A stretch of DNA of 64,000 nucleotides from Neodiprion pinetum (lineage: Eukaryota > Arthropoda > Insecta > Hymenoptera > Diprionidae). The notes under the pieces were generated by a model. The model worked only from the letters and a program-made list of their open reading frames with translations. It was not told the DNA's origin and searched no databases. How positions within the stretch are numbered: position 1 is the first letter of the stretch; each line of letters begins with the position of its first letter. The stretch is from the NCBI RefSeq assembly GCF_021155775.2, contig NC_060233.1, forward strand, positions 33,511,077 through 33,575,076, given 5' to 3'. The position numbers and the translations under genes are program-made. This document shows positions 1 through 12,810 of the stretch, in pieces.

Positions 1-3000
1 ACGATTAATTTTTTTCTTGTTGTTAAAATTTTGTTCTAGAATAGTTTCTTTTTTTTACAAATTTGTTTACCTTATGTTTTCTAAATTATTTTTATTTGCC
101 ATGCACAATAGTTAAATCCAGCCTTAGACTTAATTCAATCAAGCAAGATGGAAAAAAATATAACCCGAAATGATGGGCAAATGTTCCTCATTTGTCACAG
201 CAAGTCAATAAACATCTTATTTAGTGCTTCAATATCTCCAAAGAGCATGTTATACCTATTTTTACATCAAAATTAATTATACGCATTTGATTATCTTCAA
301 TCAAATATAATCTTTTCTTCTACGTTTACAAACATAAATATACATTTATTTAAAATCTAACGACATTGAATTTTCTCTGCAGGCTACCAGTTGATGTAGG
401 AATCAGATTACTCAAATGAATCCAATAGTAGTCAAATTGCATGTTTTGATCAACGAGTAATGTAAGAAGTTTGAAAAAATGGGGATCGGGAAAAATTACT
501 GTCGTTCGATTTATTTGTTTGATTTTTCTTAAATTTTTTCAAGAATTTTAAGAAGATTATTGGTTGGCATGTGTACGATAAAAAAATATAAGCTAATATT
601 TGAGATAATTTCAAGGTCACATTATATAGATAGTAAATAACATGTTGCTAGTTATTATATATACTTGAAAGTGATTGATTGGTATACATATATTAGTGAT
701 CAGCTTACAGTGTAATTGCCATAAATATTTTGTTCGGCAAGGTGAGAATAGATGATTGGTCGTTTAGATATTCACGATTTTAGCCAAGGATTAAACTAAC
801 TTTTAATGCTGTGCTGAGAAAAGACGAGAGGCCTTGTACATGACGAATGATTATTGGACAATTACTAGCATTTAGATTAATAAACAACTATATATCGTGC
901 CATAACTTTGAAAAATCTTCTCTTTCCACAGCATTGAAGTTTCCACTATTTTCGATCTTACAATTAGTATTTATCCAACTATCGTCACTAACAGCAAACA
1001 AACTGTAATGTAATGTCACAAACAGTAGTACTGAATTTCAATACTTTTAAAAAGACACTTCGAGTATAAGTGTACGTATTCTGTTGTTAAAACCATTTCG
1101 TAATACCATTCTTCTACAAGTTTTTTGTGATCTTTAACATTGACTAATTTATTTCTATCGTAATAACTTTCGTTCTACTCGTCAACCTTATAAGGAAAAA
1201 CTATTTTAAAAAAACGTAACAATAACCATACGACATATCGACGTTTTTAACTTATCCTGGAATCAGTGATGATTTAATTTGGTAATACTTAAGTAAATTC
1301 ACAACCTTACACAAAAATAACCATCGAAAATTGTAAAATGCACGCATTTATTAATTCGCTATAACAACAGCATTGAGAGTTGAAGAAACTGTCCATAATG
1401 ACAATATTAATTAAAATAAGGCATGAAGTCAACTTTAAGTGTGTTCGCTGTGTTTGATTTGTAACAGTACAGTAGCAGCAACCAAGATATAACAATTTAG
1501 TCACTAATATTAAGATTATCGATGCGAATGTCGTACATTATTCGAACGAAACGATTTGTTGATTCAGCATTAAGAAAAACGTAAAAAATGAATGTAAAGA
1601 AATTGATAAATAATGAACAGTTGAATGAGAGAAAACAACATTACATAACATCCTGAAAGCTGCTTTGCTTGATATTTATATTTTTTAAAAAGAGAAAATA
1701 TTATTAGCAAGCTGATATAGGTATCTAAATCCGAAGTATGATTATTATTCTTATTATTATGAATAAAGTCATGAATAAATTACGATTCTCCGAATTGTTC
1801 ATATGCTGCAGTAACCATCCGTGCTTACTAATAATGAATAATTACCCTTATGTAACGCGATCCCCTAATTTTTAATCGTGATCAAACGTATCAAGTGATG
1901 TTTTTTCAATTTATCCATGTCTGTATATATTATGTTTTTATATAAAAACCAAACTACATACTACTTGATATACATATATTTATTAAGTACCCTTAATAAA
2001 TTAAATAAGACTTGGGTCATATTTTACTGTTAACATCTTACAGCGAAATGTCATCAATAAAAATTAATAACCCATTTCCGATACGTGAGTATTATTTATT
2101 ATATATAAACTCCGTTTTTACCTCCGGTCAAACAGTTCTCCCTCCAATTCGAGGATCTTATTTGTTCGTGACTTTCTGGACCCGATTTGACGCAGAAACG
2201 TCAACTCAGTATTAGGAGAATATATTAAGCAAGGAGCCAAGAGCTTGTAATACTAGAAAACGATTGAAGCCCCGCCCCTTAGTCGACTGCGCAACGAAAT
2301 AAATTACCGAAGACGCGACCGAAGGTGTAGCCACGGTCATCACCCATTTTCGTTACGGGCGGAGCTACTAGCCAGCAATCAACTTCGGCTACCTCCTAGT
2401 ATACTAGCTCCTTGGCAGATATATTCTCCTAGTACCGAGTCGGTATTTCAACGTTGCATTGTGCTCGGAATGTCCGAAAAGTAGAAGCCTGTAATGGCGC
2501 TTTTCCTAGCGAATTTTGAATGCATGTAGTTGTGATTACCGCTAATTTACTAGTGTAGTTATGGGTGTAACTTCTTGTAAATTGTGATGAGCAATTATCT
2601 ATGTGAAAAATATAATCTTGTTCTGTACTTTGTGAACTTCGAACTGCAACAAATTTTCGGAATAATAATATTTCACGTTGCTTTGCCGCCGTACAGACTT
2701 TTCCGGTTTATAAAAACGGAGTGAAACCCTGAAGAATGGAAAATAATTTTTCCAGGTCTTGATGATCATTATCATTATGCATGGTTATTTATTTTCAGTT
2801 CAACCATACATGCATGTTAATTAGATACTATATCTATAGTTATTACTCAATAACGATAAAGATATAACTAATAACATTTGATTTACTAATAGTGACATTC
2901 CAAATATTTCCTGAGTCTGCTTGGAAAGACTTGTCTTCTTGCGAATGTTGAATATCATTTTAAAATACAAATTCCTGTTCGCAGCATAAATTATTGCAAG

Positions 3001-3959
3001 TATAGTTCATTCTTTCGAGGAGTGAAAGTTTCAATGATAAATTGAAACTAGCAGATAATAGACAAGTTGCCTAAATAGAGTCGTAAGAAAGCACGGATCA
3101 ATGACAATGATAATACTCGTGACCTAGCATGCAAGTTTGAAAATATAATAATATGTTAAAAGAGTTTGTATAAACGCAAATAAAACAATCGAAGGAGATC
3201 AACACTACAGAATATATTATTGTATAAGCAGGTTAAGAATTTATGGATACTTGATATCGAATAGAATAAAATAAGTTAAAAATGCATTTATATATATCAA
3301 CAATAATTTGTTATATTAGCCATCCACACGTATGTAAATATAAGACAATCAAGCGTTTTTGAGTACAGCAATTTACAGTAAAATTGAATTAATTGCACTG
3401 CTATTAACCGGAATATTACAAATTACATGCGTCTTAGAGATACTTGGAAAGCTAAGTCATAACTTGCTAACAATTCTGACTGACGTTAGTTACCTTCCAA
3501 TATTCGTAATTAATCGATGATTACTCTAAATATTGTATGATTTAGTGAAAAGCCAGCAAGTAATAATAAAATGATTAAAAATATCACCTGTTATAAAAAT
3601 ATTAATAAAATAAAATAAGAACCTCCATTTCATCAAAGAAATCTCTTCAATCAAGAAATTCTCAATTTTTTAAAAAGTAATATTTATTTGAACGATAAAA
3701 AATTGATGCATAGGTATAATAGTAAGGTAGATATTCTCTACTATTCGATGAAATATTTCTATTGAATGGTTGATATACATGCTTCATTTCCAATTGAAAA
3801 TACTTATTTGAAAATAATATTCTCTCTCATATTTTCTTTCCTATTGTATGTACAATATGAGCATCAATGCAAATGTATACATGTATATGACACTCGTCAA
3901 CATTATCGACGAACGTGTTGAAGAACCCCAGCATTAAATCTTGCTGTTGATATGTTCTT
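1..3959. other. Gene-free AT-rich stretch downstream of TRAM
   Basis: No coding exon, RNA gene or long repeat could be supported here apart from the MITE at 2215-2429. The open frames are short and look like chance frames. Because TRAM is read on the minus strand and stops at 3960, the right end of this stretch must hold its 3' UTR; AATAAA-like signals on the minus strand are too common in this AT-rich sequence to pick one. Confidence 0.6.
2215..2429. mobile_element. MITE, about 215 bp, TA-flanked, foldback
   Basis: The two ends are inverted copies: GGAGAATATAT at the left and ATATATTCTCC at the right, each flanked on the outside by TA (2213-2214 and 2430-2431). The similarity continues inward, with a shared AAGGAGC block and a GCCCCGCCC/GGGCGGAGC pair, so most of the element can fold into one hairpin. 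The TA duplication fits the Tc1/mariner class of non-autonomous elements. No coding capacity. The interior is clearly more GC-rich than the flanks. Confidence 0.6.
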
Positions 3960-6517
3960 TTATTTCGCTTTTCCAGCAGTACGAGATCTTAAGTTCTTGT
4001 TTGTTGCCTGATCAACTTCTGGCAGATCGTCATCTTCAGACTGAGTTGATTTTTTACCTAGAAGAAATGAAATAATCATGCCCTTCACTAATCACAGAAC
4101 AAGATTCAGTACGATATGTCAGTGTTGCACTTATAAATAATTGGAAATAATTTTAAGAATGACAATAAGGCTCACCCTCTTTCTTTTTAGGTTTTTGTTT
4201 GGTCTTCAACTTGCTGACAATTGGGGCATTTGATTCTCGGGAGCGTTGCAGATGCTCTTTAATAAACCTATATAAACGGTCGACCTGAAATAAGACTATT
4301 CCAACCAAAGCTGTGTACCGAACAATGGAAACATTAAAATTGCCAGTGGCATAATCCAGAGATGTTTCGGTTTGTGGTAACCCATAGAAAAATACCAGAG
4401 CTGCTACTCCAATTGAAATAATCCGGACAGAAATGAATACTGGATTGGCAATTAAAAAGGCAACTGAAAATTGAATAAAATTTAGTTATTAATGTTTTGA
4501 AAATGAAAGACAAACCTAACGTATTAGTTGAGGAGTAATAATTCAGAATAAGATAAAGTAGAAAAGTTAATGGGAAATAAAATTTCATTTTTCGAACTTA
4601 CGTCGTGTACCGCTTTCACTACGATCAACAAACTGTATTATGCGAGCACTGTGCTGTAACGCATCTCCCACGTAATGTAGGACCAACAAAATAACACCCA
4701 CTTGCTGGAAGCTGTAATTTTACACATCCATAGTGTTTATTTAAAATTATGAATAATATTAGGGTAATAGAAGTATCTCATATGCTTCATCATGTGCAAA
4801 TCTCAGGTGTTTGAATGCAATAAACATATACTGTTAGTATTTGATGTAAAATATTTGAAAAATCATGGTCTGGACACGAAATAGAATTTGCATAAAAATT
4901 AGAAATACATACTTGAAAAAGTACGCTCCAAACGTGAAGAGTAGACCAATAGTGGCTTGTATAACTCGTGGGAAAATTTCCTCTTTCTTAGCACGCTGGA
5001 AATACAGTTCTGGATAGCAATGGAGCCAGTAAGCGAACTGTCCGATAAAAAACAGCTTCAGAGAGAAGGATAATAGCGCTGGATAGTCGTCCCAAAGAGA
5101 TGTAATGTTGAGCAACAAATTTTCTCTACAAAATGGAATATACATTATGTACACATCAATTTAGTCCTGTAAAATATTATGAGAATAATTAGAAAATATG
5201 CTATCAGCAGATCGATAGTCCTTTTCAGATTGAATCTACTTTATTACCTGATAATGATGTCTGTCCCCCAAATAGCAGAGGAGAGATAGAACACAATCAA
5301 TTGACTGGATTCATTGAATTGGGAGAGCTTTATTTTACTTAGATGAAGACGTTTAGTGATTTTCTGAAATGAACAGCATTTTATACATATTATTATTATT
5401 ACAAACTATGTTTCTGGATGTTGGATTATGAAATATATGCATAGCTATAGTAGTTACATACTTAAAAGTAATGTAAGTGTATGTCGCAACTTACATCAAA
5501 TATGTATTCTTGAATGACTGCATGCATAACAATCGTGATGAGAAAATAAAAGAAGACTGCACAGGCATCTTTCCACCCTGTTGTGTACTTTTCGGGGGAC
5601 GGCATTTCTCCAGGGTTTGAAGATGCCGACACATTATGATGAACAGCAATAAATGTATATGCTAAGGGTGATGTGACCTATTGGAAGATACAAAACGATA
5701 TAGAGCTTTATAAGAATACTTACAAGCAATGTTGCATGACATGAATACCATAGGAAAAAATTAAGAGGTAACATTTATTTAAAAAATAGTATTGATAATG
5801 ATGTGGTTGATAAATCGTAGTACATGTATGCTGACCTTAACTTTGTAAATGAAAATAATAAATAATACAAGAGTTAAGTGAAAGTTGAAGAGAATAAGGT
5901 CGAAAAATGGAGAGAAAATAGGTTAATGGAACAAATAACGGTACAGTAAATAACTGGAAAGGTTCTGGGCAACAGTATTCGTTCTTGAAAATTAATTTAT
6001 GGAATGCATTTTAAGTGTGATAAAATGGTTATTTGTAGTAAAAAAATTCAATTAAACATTATTGGTAATAACGTAGATGTAATAAAATTAAGGGTAATTC
6101 TGTATTTCATGAAAAACATTATTCAATAAATATTAGAAATTAAGCCGGTAATGTTTGCTCCGTACATCAATTATCATAACATATGGCGCGATCAAACGAA
6201 AGTTTACGCTTAATAATTAAGATTCAAGTGATTAGATTCAATTTTAAAGGGACGTGGAAGATTCGAGTGAGTAAAGTGTTCAATTATATCACTGGAATAT
6301 TATGTATTGGGATGAATTGCTAGGTAAATATATGAATACGTCAAATGATAGCTACCGTTCGAAAATCGTTCTATTCTTTACTCACCTGTACCATTAAACC
6401 GACGACAAATACCATAGCCACGCACGACACGATGTCGGCATGATTTTGTATAACAAATTCATGGCTGAATATTGGAGGATTTTTGTTCGTATTTTTACGC
6501 CCTTTTATCGCAACCAT
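3960..6517 (-). CDS. TRAM: TRAM, translocating chain-associated membrane protein (ER), 7 coding exons
   Basis: Multi-pass ER membrane protein of the TRAM/LAG1/CLN8 (TLC) family that sits beside the Sec61 channel and helps signal sequences and membrane segments enter the bilayer. Coding exons in transcript order: 6517-6386, 5677-5495, 5363-5248, 5125-4913, 4711-4602, 4463-4176, 4057-3960. They join in frame to 379 residues, close to human TRAM1 (374). The start is MVAIKGRK followed by the conserved HEFVIQNHADIVSC and a first hydrophobic segment. Further landmarks are the VIQEYIFD and SQFNESSQL stretches, the family signature YWLHCYPELYFQ in exon 4, the ATGNFNV stretch in exon 6, and a lysine-rich acidic cytosolic tail. 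All introns have GT-AG ends. The gene is complete with no sign of decay. Identity is seen from residue-level similarity; the role is family knowledge. Confidence 0.95.
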
Positions 6518-7510
6518 GTCAAAATCGTATGCAGCTCGTTCTGGACGTTCACGATTAAAGCCAGCCTCAGAACGTACTGCGCGATAAAGAAACGCGAACG
6601 CTGTGGATCACCGACAGTAACGGAGTGAGGTTGCTGCGCTGCGGCTCAAGCCGTCGATGCCAGCGCTGTTAATGTGTCGTGGTGACAACGATACGTTGGC
6701 ACCACCATCATCAAAACAGTTATTTTTTATTAACTGAGAAAATGTAACATGTCACCCATCTTCAAATGTAGAACTGATTGGGTCTGTGGAATAACATCAA
6801 TGAAATAAATTCAAATATCGTCTGAACAATAAAAATCATTGGTAGATGTTAAGTGTTCGTGTATTGAGTACATTATTACGCATTGTTTCATTTTGGATTC
6901 AAATACTGAGCATTTTAAGATCATCTTTCCGATTTAAGATTGTAAGTTATACAGTGACTCGAAACCACAGGGGATAGTTTTCTTTTGATTTCTTACTTCT
7001 ATACGGCGGCTGGAAAAATTGAATCCAGCGTTTTTGAGAGAACACCTTGACCGTGTTACAAAAATTGAAAGAAGTTACAGTGTTGTTTAAGATGGATTCT
7101 TAAAGTGTGAGATTTTTTTTCGAAAATCGATTGAATGGTGCGTGATGAGCGTGGACTGAAGAATATAATAACAGTTGCCCTAATGGGCTTTGGTGAGACA
7201 ACCGAAAATCGTCGTGCAGCTTACGTCCCCTGAGATGTTCCAACGGTAGAGTTGAGAACTTATTGCAGAACATCAGAGAGTTGCCGATTTCGACATGATG
7301 CTGGCTGCATTCACCTTCCCACTAACACAGTCTTCGCAACGGTTAGCCCAAGCCAGTATTTAGCCTGTGTGGACTTACCGACTTGTCAGCGATACAAGAA
7401 ATTATTAATGAGAATAAATTTCTTCCTAAATTCGTAGCAAAACAGTGATTTAATAAAGTATAGGTACCCGAGAGAAGAATGTATACATATTTATGATGTC
7501 CTGATTTGAA
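6518..7510. promoter_or_regulatory. TRAM 5' UTR/promoter and spacer
   Basis: The bases just upstream of the TRAM start (about 6518-6720) are more GC-rich than the surroundings and must hold at least part of the TRAM 5' UTR and promoter, because no acceptor site is needed before the ATG. No core promoter motif could be named. From about 6720 to 7510 I see nothing but AT-rich sequence before the palindromic element begins. Confidence 0.4.
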
Positions 7511-7799
7511 GACCTAAAAAGGTGATTACCGGTGATTTTTATTTATTTTTTTTGATAGGGAGAGATAGAACGAAGCTTCTTGAAACTTCGAGTGTATTTT
7601 AAGACACATTTGAAAGATACGAGCGAAATTTTTCATCATCCAACTGTCGCTGAACGGCAGCGTTATTAGCCGAGCCGTTCACTGAAGAATATATCTTCAG
7701 TCAACGGCTGACCATCGAAGGGCCTGGCCGCTTAAGTCTGGAATCGGCAGGAGAGATGAAGTGTGTATTTCTTGTATGAAACGTGAAAACTAAAAGCAT

Positions 7800-7892
7800 T
7801 ATACATCATATCATATCATCATACATCGTACACCATACATCATACATCATACATCATACATCATACATCATACATCATACATCATACATCAT
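7800..7892. repeat. CATACAT-type microsatellite in the left arm
   Basis: Near-perfect 7-bp repeats (CATACAT register shifts to TCATACA) run for about 90 bp. The mirror position in the right arm (about 14333-14385) holds a much shorter, degenerate copy, so this array has grown or shrunk in only one arm of the palindrome. Confidence 0.85.
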
Positions 7893-8154
7893 CATACATA
7901 GTATTAAAGGTCGAAACCAAAGTTTGGATGTCGGATGTTCAGAAAGTGACGTCACCAATTCAAAATCAGCTAGCCGAATTCCTCAGTCGGGAAACAACCG
8001 CGCAGTAGAGCGGACGGATGAGAGTCGGGCTCCGCAAATTTCGAGTACCGGGTTCTCAACCTCCCGGATCCCGCGCTTCGGGTCCGCTACGTATTTCGAG
8101 TACCGGGTTCTCAACCTCCCGGATCCCGCGCTTCGGGTCCGCTACGCGGTGAAA

Positions 8155-8475
8155 CTCGACTTCCAGGACAAGCGCTCCGTAATTTCTTTACTCCAGGTCC
8201 GCTACCTGGTGAAACACGACTTTCAGGACACGCGCTCCGTAGTTTTTGCGCTCAAGGTCCACTACCTGCAGGAACTCGACTTCCAGAACAAGCGCTCCGT
8301 AGTTTTGGCTGTCCAGGTACTTGACCTGATGACTTTTGACCTCCGGGAGTAATTTTGCGTAGTTTCGGCTGTACAGGTTCGTGACCTCGTGACTTTTGAC
8401 CAAGCACTGTGTAGTTTCTGCGCGGGTCCGCTACGCGGTGAAACTCGACTTCCAGGATAAGCGCTCCGTGGTTCC
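8155..8475. repeat. 60-bp minisatellite, about 5 units, left arm only
   Basis: The motif GACTTCCAGGACAAGCGCTC or a variant recurs at 8158, 8218 and 8278, with degenerate units at 8338 and 8398 and a last one at 8448. The period is exactly 60 bp, so the open frame on each strand reads as a 20-residue repeat. The right arm has only one matching unit (near 14050-14085). The GC content is higher than the flanks. The repetitive reading frames are probably a by-product of the period being divisible by three, not a gene. Confidence 0.8.
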
Positions 8476-8679
8476 TGGTTCATGTTTACAATAAATTATT
8501 TCAATTCGTTTTTCGCGCAAGCCCAAATTCAGTAGCTGTCAGTGCGCTAATAAAATTTCTATAACTTTATAATCTTCTCATAATCTTTTTGGTAAAATAT
8601 GTCGATAAAAAAATTATATTAAACCTTACACATTATTTTTGATTTGTTCTCATGCTGAAAATATTTATTAGTATTCGAG

Positions 8680-9300
8680 GTATAACTCGAGGTGGTTGGC
8701 GGTGGTCGTTGGGGGTGGTTAGGGGTGGTTGCGGGTAATCGAGGTCATTCAGGAAGGCGGACGAGGATTTGTGCTCGGTGAGTAAAACACTTTTATAATA
8801 TTTGACGGCAATTGTAATTATATTTCATCCGAAATATTACAAACTTGTCACGTTTACAATAAATTATTTCAATTCATTTCTCGTGCAAGCACATATTCAG
8901 TAGCTATGAATAATCTTATACAATTTATTATATTATTAATCAATTAATTAATATTCTCATAATATTTGATGGCAATTGTAATTATATTTCATCTGAAATA
9001 TTACAAACTTGTCACGTTTACAATAAATTATTTCAATTCATTTTTCGTGCAAGCACATATTCAGTAGCTATGAATAAGCTTATACAATTTATTTGTTATT
9101 AATTAATTAATTAATCAATTACTCAATTATATTAATCCTTACACAATATTTTCGATGTGTTCTTATACTGAAAATATTTATTACTGTTCAAGGTATAACC
9201 TGAGGTGGTTATCGGTGGTTGTTGGGGGTGATCGGCGGTGGAAGAAAGACAAGGAGATGAAGGTGGACGAGGATTTGTGCTCGGTGAGTAAAACACTTTT
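8680..9300. repeat. GGTGGTT-rich blocks plus first two 164-bp units
   Basis: Two similar blocks (about 8680-8790 and 9180-9295) start with GGTATAAC, run through degenerate GGTGGTTGGCGGTGGTCGTTGG repeats, and end with GAGGATTTGTGCTCGGTGAG. Between them are two copies of the 164-bp unit, with the CGTTTACAAT mark at 8851 and 9015. The same blocks recur inverted at about 12470-12600 and 11950-12060, and in the neighbouring cluster at 15570-15660 and 16530-16680. Confidence 0.75.
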
Positions 9301-10790
9301 ATAATATTTCATGGCAATTGTAATTATATTTCATCTGAAATATTACAAACTTGTCACGTTTACAATAAATTATTTCAATTCATTTTTCGTGCAAGCACAT
9401 ATTCAGTAGCTATGAATAATCTTATACAATTTATTACATTATTAATTAATTAATTAATATTCTTATAATATTTGACGGCAATTGTAATTATATTTCATCT
9501 GAAATATTACAAACTTGTCACGTTTACAATAAATTATTTCAATTCATTTTTCGTGCAAGCACATATTCAGTAGCTATGAATAATCTTATACAATTTATTA
9601 TATTGTTAATTAATTAATTATTATTCTTATAATATTTGACGGCAATTGTAATTATATTTCATCTGAAATATTACAAACTTGTCACGTTTACAATAAATTA
9701 TTTCAATTCATTTTTCGTGCAAGCACATATTCAGTAGCTATGAATAATCTTATACAATTTATTACATTATTAATTAATTAATTAATATTCTTATAATATT
9801 TGACGGCAATTGTAATTATATTTCATCTGAAATATTACAAACTTGTCACGTTTACAATAAATTATTTCAATTCATTTTTCGTGCAAGCACATATTCAGTA
9901 GCTATGAATAATCTTGTACAATTTATTATATTATCAATTAGTTAATTAATATTCTTATAATATTTAATGGCAATTGTAATTATATTTCATCTGAAATATT
10001 ACAAACTTGTCACGTTTACAATAAATTATTTCAATTCATTTTTCGTGCAAGCACATATTCAGTAGCTATGAATAATCTTATACAATTTATTATATTGTTA
10101 ATTAATTAATTATTATTCTTATAATATTTGACGGCAATTGTAATTATATTTCATCTGAAATATTACAAACTTGTCACGTTTACAATAAATTATTTCAATT
10201 CATTTTTCGTGCAAGCACATATTCAGTAGCTATGAATAATCTTATACAATTTATTACATTATTAATTAATTAATTAATATTCTTATAATATTTGACGGCA
10301 ATTGTAATTATATTTCATCTGAAATATTACAAACTTGTCACGTTTACAATAAATTATTTCAATTCATTTTTCGTGCAAGCACATATTCAGTAGCTATGAA
10401 TAATCTTATACAATTTATTATATTATTAATTAATTAATTAATATTCTTCTAATATTTGATGGCAATTGTAATTATATTTCATCTGAAATATTACAAACTT
10501 GTCACGTTTACAATAAATTATTTCAATTCATTTTTCGTGCAAGCACATATTCAGTAGCTATGAATAATCTTGTACAATTTATTATATTATCAATTAGTTA
10601 ATTAATATTCTTATAATATTTAATGGCAATTGTAATTATATTTCATCTGAAATATTACAAACTTGTCACGTTTACAATAAATTATTTCAATTCATTTTTC
10701 GTGCAAGCACATATTCAGTAGCTATGAATAATCTTGTACAATTCATTATATTATTAATTAATTAATTACATTAATCCTTACACAATATTT
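9300..10790. repeat. Tandem array of 164-bp units, left arm
   Basis: The mark CGTTTACAAT falls at 9357, 9521, 9685, 9849, 10013, 10177, 10341, 10505 and 10669, exactly 164 bp apart each time. Units are nearly identical and AT-rich, each with a TAATTAATTAAT stretch and the conserved GTGCAAGCACATATTCAGTA block. The right arm holds only four matching units (inverted), so this array has expanded mainly on the left side. Confidence 0.9.
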
Positions 10791-10838
10791 TTGATGTGTT
10801 CCTATACTAAAAATATTTATTACTATTCCAGGTATAAC

Positions 10839-11153
10839 CCGAGGTGGTCGGAGGTGGACGAGGAGGAGGACGAGCTGGACGAGGAGGAGGACCAGGTGGA
10901 CGAGGAGGAGGACGAGGTGGACGAGGAGGAGGCGGGGTGGGTCGTGGGAGAGGACCTCTCCTCTCCTCAGAGGAGGGGAGGGGGAGGGGCAGGGAAGGGG
11001 GAGAGGTGGGGGGGGGGAGGGGGGGGGAAGGGGAGGTGGGTGGAGGGTGGGAGGGTGGGAGGGAGGGAGGGAGGGAGGGAGGGCGGGGGGGGGGGAGGGA
11101 GAGAGTGGAGGACGGATGTCGATGCGAGCCCGTTAGAGTTAATAGAGCAGTAC

Positions 11154-11189
<36 letters not shown>

Positions 11190-11565
11190 CCCACCCGCCC
11201 GCCTTCCCTCCCCCCCCCCTCCCTCCCTCCCTCCCATCCTCCACCCGCCACCCCTTCCCTCCCCTTCCCTTCCCGTCCCTTCCCGTCCCTTCCCTTCCCT
11301 TCCCTTCCCTTCCCATCCCTTCCCTTCCCGTCCCTTCCCGTCCCTTCCCGTCCCTTCCCACTCCCCGCCCACCGCTCCCCCTTCCCTGCCCCTCCCCCTC
11401 CCCTCCTCTGAGGAGAGGAGAGGTCCTCTCCCACGACCCACCCCGCCTCCTTCTCGTCCACCTCGTCCTCCTCCTCGTCCACCTCGTCCTCCTCCTCGTC
11501 CACCTGGTCCTCCTCCTCGTCCAGCTCGTCCTCCTCCTCGTCCACCTCCGACCACCTCGGGTTAT
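10839..11565. repeat. G-rich/C-rich palindromic core of the element
   Basis: Left half: about three 21-bp units (GTGGACGAGGAGGAGGACGAG and variants), then GAGAGGACCTCTCCTCTCCTC followed by long G-tracts with GGGA and GGGT steps. Right half: the same order reversed, with C-tracts, a CCCTT/CCCGT pentamer array at about 11245-11360, the matching CCTCTCC block, and about four 21-bp units. A short unique piece (about 11110-11150) and a C homopolymer sit at the axis. Overlapping long open frames occur on both strands (DEEED-, PPRPP- and GREGG-type low-complexity proteins); I treat these as composition artefacts. The G-tracts can form quadruplexes and the whole can fold back. Confidence 0.85.
11155..11188. 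repeat. 34-nt cytosine homopolymer at the axis
   Basis: An uninterrupted run of C from 11155 to 11188, followed by CCC/G steps. Such a run is hard to sequence, so the true length may differ in the genome. Confidence 0.8.
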
Positions 11566-11599
11566 ACCTGGAATAGTAATAAATATTTTTAGTATAGGA

Positions 11600-12470
11600 A
11601 CACATCAATAATATTGTGTAAGGATTAATGTAATTAATTAATTAATAATATAATAAATTGTACAAGATTATTCATAGCTACTGAATATGTGCTTGCACGA
11701 AAAATGAATTGAAATAATTTATTGTAAACGTGACAAGTTTGTAATATTTCAGATGAAATATAATTACAATTGCCATTAAATATTATAAGAATATTAATTA
11801 ACTAATTGATAATACAATAAATTGTACAAGATTATTCATAGCTACTGAATATGTGCTTGCACGAAAAATGAATTGAAATAATTTATTGTAAACGTGACAA
11901 GTTTGTAATACTTCAGATGAAATATAATTACAGTTGCCATCAAATATTATAAAAGTGTTTTGCTCACCCAGCACAAATCCTCGTCCTCCTCGTCCTCCTC
12001 CTCGTCCACCTCCGACCACCTTCAACCACCTCGAACAACCACCGATAACCACCTCAGGTTATACCTTGAATAGTAATAAATATTTTCAGTATAAGAACAC
12101 ATCGAAAATATTGTGTAAGGATTAATATAATTGAGTAATTGATTAATTAATTAATTAATAACAAATAAATTGTATAAGCTTATTCATAGCTACTGAATAT
12201 GTGCTTGCACGAAAAATGAATTGAAATATTTTATTGTAAACGTGACAAGTTTGTAATATTTCAGATGAAATATAATTACAATTGCGATTAAATATTATAA
12301 GAATATTAATTAATCAATTAATAATATAACAAATTGTACAAGATTATTCATAGCTACTGAATATGTGCTTGCGCGAAAAATGAATTGAAATAATTCAATG
12401 TAAACATGACTAGTTTGAAATATTTTAGATAAAATATAATTACAATTGCCATGAAATATTATAAAAGTGT
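11600..12470. repeat. Four inverted 164-bp units, right arm
   Basis: The reverse complement of the left-arm unit recurs with marks about 164 bp apart (near 11730 and 11894, then near 12242 and 12406), separated by one inverted GGTGG block. This matches the left-arm layout of unit, unit, GGTGG block, unit array, but without the tenfold expansion. Confidence 0.85.
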
Positions 12471-12810
12471 TTTACTCACCGAGCACAAATCCTCGTCCCC
12501 CTTCCTGAATCACCTCGATTACCCGCAACCACCCCTAACCACCCCCAACGACCACCGCCAACCACCTCGAGTTATACCCCGAATACTAATAAATATTTTC
12601 AGCATGAGAACAAATCAAAAATAATGTGTAAGGTTTGATATAATTTTTTTATCGATATAATCTACGAGAAAGATTATGAGAAGATTATAAAGTTATAGAA
12701 ATTTTATTAGCGTACTGACAGCTACTGAATATGTGCTTGCGCGAAAAACGAATTGAAATAATTTATTGTAAACATGAACCAGGAACCACGGAGCGCTTAT
12801 CCTGGAAGTC

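Noticed and set aside
7783..8352. 189-codon open frame in the left arm
   Set aside because: It starts in the CATACAT microsatellite and continues through the 60-bp minisatellite; the open frame follows from the repeat period. No known domain.
10791..11611. Overlapping open frames of 138-255 codons on both strands in the GC core
   Set aside because: They consist of DEEED, GGREGG or PPPP low-complexity runs, exist in several frames at once, and follow directly from the 21-bp units and G/C tracts.
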